Below are positions 15,760-23,598 of a DNA stretch of 64,000 nucleotides, piece by piece. The translations under genes and the position numbers were made by a program. How positions within the stretch are numbered: position 1 is the first letter of the stretch; each line of letters begins with the position of its first letter. The notes beneath the pieces were generated by a model. That model saw only the letters and a list, made by a program, of their open reading frames with translations, did no database searches and was not told the DNA's origin. The stretch is from Kiritimatiellia bacterium (GTDB lineage Bacteria; Verrucomicrobiota; Kiritimatiellia; RFP12; UBA1067): positions 186,001-250,000 of the forward strand of contig JAFTCL010000001.1 of assembly GCA_017454745.1 (NCBI GenBank), in the 5' to 3' direction.

Positions 15760-18690
15760 TTACCGAAAGATAAGCAACGATCCCGCATAATACTTGAGAC
15801 GAAGCCCGGTTGCATCAACCCCGAAATAATAACGCTCGCTGGCGGTCTGTTCGTCGGGCACGAAGGTCACACTTGACACCGGAGCACTACCGTCTTCCCA
15901 CAAGATCACATAAGGCGAATCGGAACGGGATATCTCCCGCAAATCATCGCGCCCCGAAAGATCGACCGTCACGGTCGCATTGTCAGCGAATCCGACCGTT
16001 TTATTCCCGCCCGTAAACGAACTCGTTTGCGACCACGCGCCCGTCTTGCCGGAAAGATCGATCGTCGAGCCGTCCATCATCGTGCAGCCGTAGAAGTAGT
16101 CCGTATGCGGCGTGAACGTGCCATATACTTTCAATGCCACCGTGCCTGCGTTGTAGTCGTAGTTGTAAACGGCATCGTAGTTGCGCACGGACATCGGAGC
16201 ATAGAGCCTAAGGGCGCAGTTCACCCGGAAATCAACAGTGGCAGCCGCAATCTCGCCTGAAGCCTTTTCGTGCCCGTTCCTGCCGGTTTGAAGCCACCCG
16301 CCGCACAGTAAGTCAACGGAGCCGTTCTGAATTGTTGTGTTGCACAAATAGAAAACTTTGCCGCTCGTCCCGATCGAGACCGCAAGGGAGTGCCCGGCGA
16401 GATCGATCGCCGTGGCGGCATAACTGCCCCCGATAACACCCCAACTGTAGGCGGGATCAAAGGTGGAATCCGCCGCAAGACGCACGTTACGGAGCTGCGC
16501 ATTGCCATCGCGCAGGTCACCCCACGAGTTTCTGACAATTCCGCCGTTCATGACGACAGGGTACGCGAACTGATCGGACAATCCGTTCAGGTCAAGAACG
16601 CCGACATTTGTTCCGTTGGTGGAAACGACAACCTCGCCGGCCGCCGCACCGAGCGGCAGCGAACTCGCGATGGCTCCGCAAACTACCGTCCCCTCCAGAA
16701 TCTCCGTGCCGCCATTGTAGGAAAGTCCCGTCTTTGACGCGACGTATTTGCCGGCGCCCTCTTTCACAAACCGCAGATTGCCGGTGAGATTCACGGCGGC
16801 ATTATGCGCTGTAGAGTTCTCCGGCACGACCACATGCAGTTCGCCGCCAAACGCAGAAGACGTAATCGTTCCCGCCAATGGCTCCGCGAACGTGCAGTTC
16901 AGCTTTAGGTTGTCGATTGCGAAGCCGCTGTTGGACGTACACGAGATTTTCAGCGTGTGGGAACCTGCCGACAGGCTGAAGGTGCCTGACGAGATCGTTC
17001 TCGCTTTGGAAGTTCCGCCTTCCCAGGAGAATACGGTCGTTCCGTCGATCTGGGCATTTCCTTGGGAGGCGTAATACGTAATTAACGAAGCGCCTTCCTT
17101 TACCAGATTCCTGTTGCACAGGTCGAGAGTAAGAGTGCAGGTAGCGTTTCTAGGCACGTAGATTGTCTGGCTGGCATTGTATCCCTTGGTGATGTAGCAC
17201 CATGTTCTGTTCGAACTGCGTTGTGTATAGAGGCTGGCGGCGTAGTTCTTCATGAGACCGATTTTGCTGTTGCTGCTCTTCGTCCAGCCCGTGATGGCAG
17301 ACCCCGTATCGTATGTATTAGCCGAGATAACCAAATACTCAAAACCACCGTTCACGATCGGATCCAATGTTGCTGGTGCCTTGTCATCAAAGAACGATCC
17401 GGGTACGGTAATCGAATGGCCGTTGAGGTCGATGGAGAAGTCGTTTGAAAGATCGATGGTTAGCGGCGAAAGGTCGGCAAGGTTGGCGTCGGCATTGACC
17501 GTCAGTGTTTCGATGCGGTAACCCGCCGGCGTACCGGGATTGGCTAGAATGGGCACGATTTCATCCGTGCCGGTCACATAGACCGTGATAAAGTCATCCG
17601 GTACGGAAAGGCCGCATGTCGCCGTCAAGTCGTCCCAGAAGGCGTTGTAGAACCGCCAGCCCCACACCCCGCCTTCGCCCTTCACCATCTTCGCGCGTTC
17701 TGGGATGCTGGCATCATAAGCGAGCGTCACGGTGTCATCCCCGTTCGTCACAACCGTGAATGCGTGAGAAACCCTCGCCGCGCCATCCGCGCTCGCGGCA
17801 AACTTAATTGTGAAGTCCGCGGGATCGACCACCGTTCCGGCCGGGAACGTGACGAGCGGCAGGAGATGCTCCGAAAAATCGGAGGTAGAGGAATAGAACG
17901 TCAGTTTCGTCTTGAGCGATTCGGGGATTGTTGTCGAAGAGAATACGAGCCCCTTCCCGGCAGGCAGTCCGTCGTACATCACCGTGAGAGATGCTTTGGA
18001 CGAGAGTGCGTCAACCGAGCCGCAGAACACGCTATCAATGTAGATATTGGCGCCGCCGCCGGACACCGTCGCCACATCGTGAATTGTACCGTAGAAGTTC
18101 TCCAGATTTTTGAAATGGAAAATACCCGTGCCTGCCCTTTCAACATCGGATATCACAATTGAGGTTGTAGCATCGCCGCAGATCGTAGAATCCAGAATCA
18201 TCGTGCGGGTTGCGTTGTTTTCCGACGCGGCGAGTTTAAGCGACATACCGGATTCTATCGAAATATTACCCGCTACTGTGTAGGAATTGTTGGCTAGGCC
18301 GTTGCCGAAGCCACCGCCAGCCGCAAAGAGATTGTCAATGGTGATGACGGCGTTGTTTTCGGACTTGATAAGGATTTGTGCGCCGCTTTCTGCGCGCAAA
18401 GACCTTCCGGCGAACGCCCAGGCGGCATCCTCCCCCTCCGGTGTCCGTAGCGTGAGACCGGCGGGGATCACGAAATCGGATTCCGCCATCTCCTCTTCGG
18501 AGAACGGTGTCGTCTCCGTCGCATCGGGCGCGATTGCCCAGCCGACGGTATCGCTGACATTGGTGAAAAAGGATGACGAACCTACCGGATCGCTGCCAAT
18601 CTTGTAATACGTCGCGCCTTGCACGGCGGACGCCGCGCCTAAAATGGCAGCCGTCACGAAGGTGACAACCCTTGAACTTCCCTTGTACAT
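15760..18690 (-). CDS. Secreted protein with autotransporter-associated beta-strand repeats and a jelly-roll domain
   Basis: 976 residues from the ATG at 18690 (preceded by AAGGGGAAG); the frame runs open to 18816 but that part covers the promoter. Signal peptide SRVVTFVTAAILGAASAVQG. The first 440 residues are repetitive beta structure. At about 445-602 there is a DUF642/CBM-like jelly-roll (NGGFEYLVIS, then a Trp-containing GWTKSS, ending SGFAIDNLKLNC). At about 630-670 comes a recognisable autotransporter-associated repeat, RFVKEGAGKYVASKTGLSYN. The protein ends YYAGSLLIFR, matching the tail of the three other giant proteins. No barrel domain. Probably surface-exposed; target unknown. Confidence 0.8.
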   Translation of the reverse strand: MYKGSSRVVTFVTAAILGAASAVQGATYYKIGSDPVGSSSFFTNVSDTVGWAIAPDATETTPFSEEEMAESDFVIPAGLTLRTPEGEDAAWAFAGRSLRAESGAQILIKSENNAVITIDNLFAAGGGFGNGLANNSYTVAGNISIESGMSLKLAASENNATRTMILDSTICGDATTSIVISDVERAGTGIFHFKNLENFYGTIHDVATVSGGGANIYIDSVFCGSVDALSSKASLTVMYDGLPAGKGLVFSSTTIPESLKTKLTFYSSTSDFSEHLLPLVTFPAGTVVDPADFTIKFAASADGAARVSHAFTVVTNGDDTVTLAYDASIPERAKMVKGEGGVWGWRFYNAFWDDLTATCGLSVPDDFITVYVTGTDEIVPILANPGTPAGYRIETLTVNADANLADLSPLTIDLSNDFSIDLNGHSITVPGSFFDDKAPATLDPIVNGGFEYLVISANTYDTGSAITGWTKSSNSKIGLMKNYAASLYTQRSSNRTWCYITKGYNASQTIYVPRNATCTLTLDLCNRNLVKEGASLITYYASQGNAQIDGTTVFSWEGGTSKARTISSGTFSLSAGSHTLKISCTSNSGFAIDNLKLNCTFAEPLAGTITSSAFGGELHVVVPENSTAHNAAVNLTGNLRFVKEGAGKYVASKTGLSYNGGTEILEGTVVCGAIASSLPLGAAAGEVVVSTNGTNVGVLDLNGLSDQFAYPVVMNGGIVRNSWGDLRDGNAQLRNVRLAADSTFDPAYSWGVIGGSYAATAIDLAGHSLAVSIGTSGKVFYLCNTTIQNGSVDLLCGGWLQTGRNGHEKASGEIAAATVDFRVNCALRLYAPMSVRNYDAVYNYDYNAGTVALKVYGTFTPHTDYFYGCTMMDGSTIDLSGKTGAWSQTSSFTGGNKTVGFADNATVTVDLSGRDDLREISRSDSPYVILWEDGSAPVSSVTFVPDEQTASERYYFGVDATGLRLKYYAGSLLIFR

Positions 18691-18786
18691 GATTTTTTTC
18701 TTCCCCTTGAAAAATCCCCGCCCACCATTAGCCAGCACAACACCAACAAAATAGTTAATGCCGACAGCACTTTGAGAACGAAGAAT

Positions 18787-18816
18787 ATTATAGCACCTTA
18801 CTGTTGGGGAATGCAA
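18787..18816 (-). promoter_or_regulatory. Sigma-70 promoter with extended -10
   Basis: On the minus strand TTGCAT (18811-18816), 18-base spacer, TATAAT (18787-18792) with TGC in front. It drives the 976-residue protein; the leader is about 90 bases. Confidence 0.65.
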
Positions 18817-18924
18817 GGGAGTATTTAACGAACTACGCCGCCGAGTTCCAAAGACGGCAGCCGCGGCTTTCGCGTCCTTTGCTGCGCAAGGTTGCGATAA
18901 AAACGTCCGACAAATGTGCTCGCG

Positions 18925-18945
18925 GCGCGGGTGATTTTCCCGCGC
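18925..18945. other. Strong stem-loop downstream of the metallophosphoesterase
   Basis: Seven-base perfect GC stem (GCGCGGG / CCCGCGC) with a TGATTTT loop, in the 195-base gap between the metallophosphoesterase stop and the next promoter. No T-run follows on either strand, so it is not a standard terminator; a transcript-end stabiliser or Rho-related structure is possible. Confidence 0.4.
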
Positions 18946-19011
18946 ATGGTCTCGATTACCGCCTTATTCTTCCCCACGCATCAGGCAAGAGGTTGGTTCG
19001 TCGGATAGCGC

Positions 19012-20397
19012 TCAAGTGCGCGGCTTGAAGCGGTGCTCTCCAACGATTGTGCCGGCATCCGTGTTATGGACCCGCATGACCAGCTCGCCGCCCTCGACCT
19101 TGCCCTCGACAAGCGTCTGGAACGTGTTGCCGCCGCGCCCGCCGCCGACAATCTCCGCCCACGACCTCGTGGTGTCAGGCGCCTGGTACATGTAGCGGTG
19201 AAGATGGCCCGCAAGCACGAGCTGCACCCTGTTTTCTGTAAGAATAGGTCCCCAGAGATCTGCGCACTCTTTCTGCCACGCGGCATAGTCTTCAAGGAGG
19301 GTACCGGGATTCGCACCGGGCCAAGGCTCGACCAGCGGTATGTGGACAAAAGCCACGACATATCGAGCATCGGCAATCTCGGGACGCTTGAACTGATCCT
19401 TTAGCCACGCCGTCTGCGCAACGCGGTACTTGGTGAAATGCGAGAATCCGCCGTTGGCAGGATGGTGGTCTGGCTTGTCCTCGCCGGTATCAAGACCGAT
19501 GAGCGCAAGCTCTCCCATGCGGAACGCGAAGTTCCTGTCTAGCGCGAAATCGCGCATCGAGCGCTCCGACGGGAGGCGCGGCATCATGACCTCGCCAAGG
19601 CGATTCGCCACCGTACCGCGAAAGTCGTGGTTGCCGCGGTTTAGAACTATGGGTGTATCCGCCGCGTAGCCCTCGTTATGCGGCGGCACGAGGTAGTGCT
19701 TCACGAAGTCTTCGCGCTTGTTAGTGAGGCTGTTCGGGATGTCGCCGTTCCACACCACGAGCGGCACGCCAAGCTCGCGGTACTTCTTCGTTATGCGGGA
19801 CATCTGCTCGAACTGCGCATGGGTGTCGCACATCATCCCGAAATGCGAAGGAGCGTTCTCCCCTGCGGTCGTGAACGAATGCACCGCACCCCAGACAATC
19901 TCCGACGGCTTGGTCCAGTATCCGACCGGATGCTCAAGTTTCGCCGCCCCAGCGCGATACCAGTATTTCGTGCTAGGCTTCAGCCCCGTCATGCGGATGA
20001 GAATCACGCGGTCGTCAATACCGGCAAGCGGCAGACCATCCGCCATGAATCGAATCGGATTCTTCATTTCAGGATTGTCCGCGACTTCCGCGAAACCGTT
20101 GGAAAGCGCCGTGACCGCGAAAGCGATCCCCATCGAATCCGGCGCGGGTACCTGCAGCACCGGCTCGCCGTCCAGAAGCCCCTCCGGCCTCGGCACCACC
20201 ATCGCGTTGTATTTGTCATAAGCCGCCTGCTCACCCGGCATCATCGCAGAACCGCATTTGACGGCACCCATTGCGGAAAGCGTCGCAACGCCCTTGAGGA
20301 AACCTCTTCTGTTTGCGTCTTTAATCGCAGGGATTATGCCACAATTAGGGCAAGCCGGCTCTCTTGCGGCTTTCTTGTCGACCACATTATTTTTCAT
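19012..20397 (-). CDS. Tat-exported calcineurin-like metallophosphoesterase
   Basis: 461 residues from the ATG at 20397 (GGAGGAAAGG upstream). Residues 29-48 carry a twin-arginine signal (NRRGFLKGVATLSAMGAV); unusually a CPNC pair precedes it at 16-19. After an N-terminal fibronectin-like part (about 90-180, as in purple-acid-phosphatase relatives) the metal-ligand motifs appear in order: CDTH (Asp near 191), WNGD, RGNHDF (near 252), FVHIP and GHLHRY (near 400). It likely hydrolyses phosphomonoesters or diesters in the periplasm; the substrate cannot be told. The product of the Tat route fits a folded metalloenzyme. Transcribed alone from its own promoter with a structured leader. Confidence 0.85.
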   Translation of the reverse strand: MKNNVVDKKAAREPACPNCGIIPAIKDANRRGFLKGVATLSAMGAVKCGSAMMPGEQAAYDKYNAMVVPRPEGLLDGEPVLQVPAPDSMGIAFAVTALSNGFAEVADNPEMKNPIRFMADGLPLAGIDDRVILIRMTGLKPSTKYWYRAGAAKLEHPVGYWTKPSEIVWGAVHSFTTAGENAPSHFGMMCDTHAQFEQMSRITKKYRELGVPLVVWNGDIPNSLTNKREDFVKHYLVPPHNEGYAADTPIVLNRGNHDFRGTVANRLGEVMMPRLPSERSMRDFALDRNFAFRMGELALIGLDTGEDKPDHHPANGGFSHFTKYRVAQTAWLKDQFKRPEIADARYVVAFVHIPLVEPWPGANPGTLLEDYAAWQKECADLWGPILTENRVQLVLAGHLHRYMYQAPDTTRSWAEIVGGGRGGNTFQTLVEGKVEGGELVMRVHNTDAGTIVGEHRFKPRT

Positions 20398-20513
20398 TGC
20401 CTTTCCTCCTTCACGATTTCCCTCGTTTTCGCAATCGAACCGACCGAAGAGCATTCGCAGAAAGCAATTGTGCCCACCGCAACCGATATGCCAAAACCCA
20501 TCTTTCGCACTAT

Positions 20514-20550
20514 CTGCGGGCTAGGCCGCACGACCTAGCGAAACCCGCAG
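20514..20550 (-). promoter_or_regulatory. Hairpin in the metallophosphoesterase leader
   Basis: Two-part stem: CTGCGGG (20514-20520) with CCCGCAG (20544-20550), and inside it CTAGG (20521-20525) with CCTAG (20534-20538), separated by a CGAAA bulge on one side. It lies in the transcribed leader between the promoter and the start codon. It matches no riboswitch class I know. Confidence 0.4.
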
Positions 20551-20586
20551 AAACAACCATGCGCATCTGAAAGGTTGAACACCTTT

Positions 20587-20615
20587 ATTATGCCAAAATT
20601 ACGCCTTGGGCGCAA
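20587..20615 (-). promoter_or_regulatory. Probable promoter of the metallophosphoesterase gene
   Basis: On the minus strand TTGCGC (20610-20615), 17-base spacer, CATAAT (20587-20592). Leader about 185 bases. Confidence 0.45.
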
Positions 20616-20680
20616 GGGGAAAAGGAAGTTTTTCATTTAGGGGGCGCAATTGCGTTTTTGCGATAAAAACCGCAAAGCGA

Positions 20681-20710
20681 TTGACATTGAACAAAGCCCT
20701 GTGCTATCAT
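20681..20710 (+). promoter_or_regulatory. Strong sigma-70 promoter upstream of the glycan operon
   Basis: TTGACA (20681-20686), 18-base spacer, TATCAT (20705-20710) preceded by TGC (extended -10). Downstream, AGAGGGAG and a GTG at 20743 open only a ten-codon reading frame, which ends at 20775. The next genes downstream on this strand are the methyltransferase fragment and the fructan operon, so this promoter may now serve them. Confidence 0.65.
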
Positions 20711-20876
20711 TTTTAAGCTTACGTTTTAAGAGGGAGTTTGTTGTGAAAATTCTGTTGCACAATGTGTTCTGTTAAAGTCGCATGATATGCCTACCCTATG
20801 GTTGAGGTTAGGCGGTTGCGGCACAATAGTTTCATGACAAACTTTTTTTAAAATCAGGAACGGATAAGGGTTGACG

Positions 20877-21266
20877 ATGTCGTTTGACGAACTAGAGTTC
20901 TCTGTCATCCGCGGTGATGAAGTACCGCAACGCCTCTGGCAGGAGGCGGCAAAAAAGTTGTTCCGACTACCGCCATCCAAGACGATGTGCGGCACAGGGG
21001 AGTTCTTCAATCCAAATTTCCTGTTTGTGGACGAGAAAAGGCGCCTCGTATGCCACAAGGAGCAATTCCCGCCGTCCAAAGCCAGTCTACCAGGCGAATA
21101 CCTCGTGAGAGACCGAAGATTCACCGCCAATGAAATCACAAACTGGCTCGACCGTTACGGGTTTTCCGTTGTTTCAAGGCATTTTGTCCGCGCCGGATTC
21201 AAGGTGGAATATGGCGTTTCAACAGGCAAGAAAATACTCATTTTCGCAAGAAAGGACACACCATGA
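20877..21266 (+). pseudogene. C-terminal fragment of a class I SAM-dependent methyltransferase-like protein
   Basis: About 130 residues. The C-terminal half (RFTANEITNWLDRYGFSVVS, later STGKKILIFARK) resembles the last helix-strand elements of Methyltransf_11/23 proteins, in which a GF-x-V strand and a K-x-L-x-F-A-R-K end are common. The SAM-binding N-terminal half with a glycine-rich loop is missing. The stretch between the promoter (20710) and the ATG has stop codons in every frame I followed, so I read this as a decayed gene rather than a small functional protein. A short independent protein is possible. It sits 70 bases ahead of the lipoprotein gene on the same strand. Confidence 0.4.
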
Positions 21267-21336
21267 GAAAAGAGAATTTGATACTGCCCACAGTTACATC
21301 GGTAATGGTTTTTCAAGATTATGTTTGGAGGTTTGT

Positions 21337-23598
21337 ATGAAAAAGCGTGTTATTGTCTGGTTTGCGGCAGCGATTACCGGGTTTGTTGGTTGCGTTGGTG
21401 TGGACAATGGAGGCAAGTCGGCGGCCCCGGTACGGGCGGCGCTGTTCGTCGATTGCGGCGCAAGGTCCAACGGCGCGTACAGCTGGCTTCGGCTTACCAC
21501 GCTGTCGAAAGAGTTGCAGACTTTCCCGGTGGACGCCAAAATGATTCGGGAAGGCGCTTTGGATCGGGCGGACCTGATTATCATGCCGGGCGGATATTCG
21601 GTCACGGAATCAAAAATGCTGGGGGAAAACGGACGCGCCAAAGTCAAAGAGTTTATCCGCAACGGCGGAGGATGGATTGGAACCTGCGCGGGATGCTTCC
21701 TTGTTTCCGAGAGCAGCGAATCGCACCCGGACATGCTGAACCTGATCCCGTACACCAGCCGCGGAGGCATTGGCAAAGCGGACATGATGTTTTCATTCAC
21801 CGCCGACGCGCAGAATCTGCTGGGGATCAGGAACGGCACGAGACACCGCATCAAATATTCGGGCGGCCCGGTGCTGGTGCCGGCCAATCCGGTGCCTGAG
21901 GCGGACATCAAGGTGGTTGCCACCTACGAATCTGACATAAACCTCTACAGCAGCAAGGAGCGAGAGACCATGGCCGGCAAGGTAGCGATGGTGGCCGGGA
22001 CCTACGGAAAGGGCAGAATCTTCGCCAGCGCAGTGCATCCAGAGGTTGACATCAACGACCACGAGATATTGGGCGCCGGCATCAGCTATGTAGCCGGGCG
22101 CCGTGTCTCGTGGGAACTTCCCCGACGCAAACCCGGGCAACTGGCGGTCGGCCTCATGAGCGACAGCTCGTTCGGCGTAGAGACGGCGCAAATGCTGCAG
22201 CGGCTCATCCGTTCCGGCGAATTCGACTTGATTCCGGTCAACGGCGACGACATCGCCTTCGGCGCGCTGCGCCACTTGGACGCGCTGATTGTCCCCGGCG
22301 GCGCGGAGTTCCTTAACCGCGGCTGCGCGGGTACCACCGCCAACCAAAGAAGAACCAAAGAGTTTATCAGCCGCGGAGGGCTGCTGATCGGCTGGGGCAA
22401 CGCCGCCGGTCCGCTCGAAAAAATCTACGGCTCCGATGCGGTGCTGGTCAAGGACGGCGAAACGGCATTACAGAAGTTGCGCGATTTTGCCGCCTCCCCT
22501 GCGGTCACCCCGCCGCCGATCAAGACTGAACCTGCCGAGAAACCGGTAAAGACCCTAATCTACACCGACAAAGGCGGTTCCGGCTACGCCCTCGCCGACG
22601 TAATCGCTTTCGCTCCAGAATATGACGTAAGGCTGGTCAGCGCAGAGGACATCCGAAACGGTGCGCTGGGCGAAGCCGATCTGCTGGTTCAGCCGGACGG
22701 ATGGTCGCCCACCCAATACGCCACGCTCGGAGACGCGGGCCGCAAGGCGATCGTGGACTTCATCCGCAATGGCGGCAAGTACTACGGCGTCGGGTCCGGC
22801 GCGTTCCTCACGCTCGAAAAAGAGCCATCCCGGCCTCGCTTGAGCCTGGTGCCGTACAAACACGACAACGAACCCGTCCGCCGCGGCAGCGCGCGGACCG
22901 ACATCAAGCTTACCAAGGAGGGATTAAAAGCATTCGGCGGCGTTTACAGCGTGCGCACGATACAGTATTCGGACGGACCGGTGATGGTGCCAGCCGGCTC
23001 TGTGCCGGATACCGATATCAAGGTGCTGGCCGAGTATTGCGGGCGAACCGTAAGCACCTGTTCGCCGAAACCCACGTTGCCGATGAACGGCAAGGCGGCA
23101 ATGCTGGGCGGACGGGTCGGCAAAGGCATGGTGTTTCTGACCGGCCTCCACCCCGAAGACCACGAAGTTTCCGAAGACATCGTGACGAACAGCTTCAAAT
23201 TCATCACCGGAGTCGCTCCCAGCCGGCTACGCCGCGACCGGGTTCGCGGTGCTCTTTCAGTGGGCTGTGTCACCATTCCGGATAAAACGTTTGGTGACTT
23301 CTACATCCGGACGCTGCTGCCAGACCGTCGCTTCGACTTGATTGCCGACGTAAACGCCAACTCCATTCGCCATCTGGACGCGGTGGTGGTCCCCTGCCCC
23401 GGCAAGGACAGTTTCTCGGCGGCCATCACCGATTTCGCCAACGCCGGCGGACTGGTGGTTGCCGTGGTTCAGACCGACGCCCAACGCGAACTGGTTCAGA
23501 AAGTGGCAAACATCACCGTGGTTGACTCTTATGGTGACGCCATCCAGAAACTGGCCGAGTTGCACCGCAAAACGTCCGCCCAAAGCCAGGCGTTATGA
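21337..23598 (+). CDS. Lipoprotein with four class I glutamine-amidotransferase-like (BPL_N-type) domains
   Basis: 753 residues from the ATG at 21337 (TTGGAGG upstream). The N-terminus KKRVIVWFAAAITGFVGC looks like a lipoprotein signal with the acylated Cys near residue 19. Four Rossmann-like domains follow in an A-B-A'-B' order: A about 29-266 (biotin-protein-ligase N-terminal type, PGGYSVTESKM and GTCAGCFL), B 267-388, A' 401-631 and B' 637-750. Tandem duplication is clear from shared segments (GGPVLVPANPVPEADIKV against DGPVMVPAGSVPDTDIKV). Only domain A keeps a nucleophile-elbow cysteine; A' has GVGSGAF at that place. Related domains are often annotated as BPL_N or ThuA-like without a proven reaction. 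Its stop overlaps the GH32 start by four bases, linking it to fructan breakdown. Function unknown. Confidence 0.75.
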   Translation: MKKRVIVWFAAAITGFVGCVGVDNGGKSAAPVRAALFVDCGARSNGAYSWLRLTTLSKELQTFPVDAKMIREGALDRADLIIMPGGYSVTESKMLGENGRAKVKEFIRNGGGWIGTCAGCFLVSESSESHPDMLNLIPYTSRGGIGKADMMFSFTADAQNLLGIRNGTRHRIKYSGGPVLVPANPVPEADIKVVATYESDINLYSSKERETMAGKVAMVAGTYGKGRIFASAVHPEVDINDHEILGAGISYVAGRRVSWELPRRKPGQLAVGLMSDSSFGVETAQMLQRLIRSGEFDLIPVNGDDIAFGALRHLDALIVPGGAEFLNRGCAGTTANQRRTKEFISRGGLLIGWGNAAGPLEKIYGSDAVLVKDGETALQKLRDFAASPAVTPPPIKTEPAEKPVKTLIYTDKGGSGYALADVIAFAPEYDVRLVSAEDIRNGALGEADLLVQPDGWSPTQYATLGDAGRKAIVDFIRNGGKYYGVGSGAFLTLEKEPSRPRLSLVPYKHDNEPVRRGSARTDIKLTKEGLKAFGGVYSVRTIQYSDGPVMVPAGSVPDTDIKVLAEYCGRTVSTCSPKPTLPMNGKAAMLGGRVGKGMVFLTGLHPEDHEVSEDIVTNSFKFITGVAPSRLRRDRVRGALSVGCVTIPDKTFGDFYIRTLLPDRRFDLIADVNANSIRHLDAVVVPCPGKDSFSAAITDFANAGGLVVAVVQTDAQRELVQKVANITVVDSYGDAIQKLAELHRKTSAQSQAL

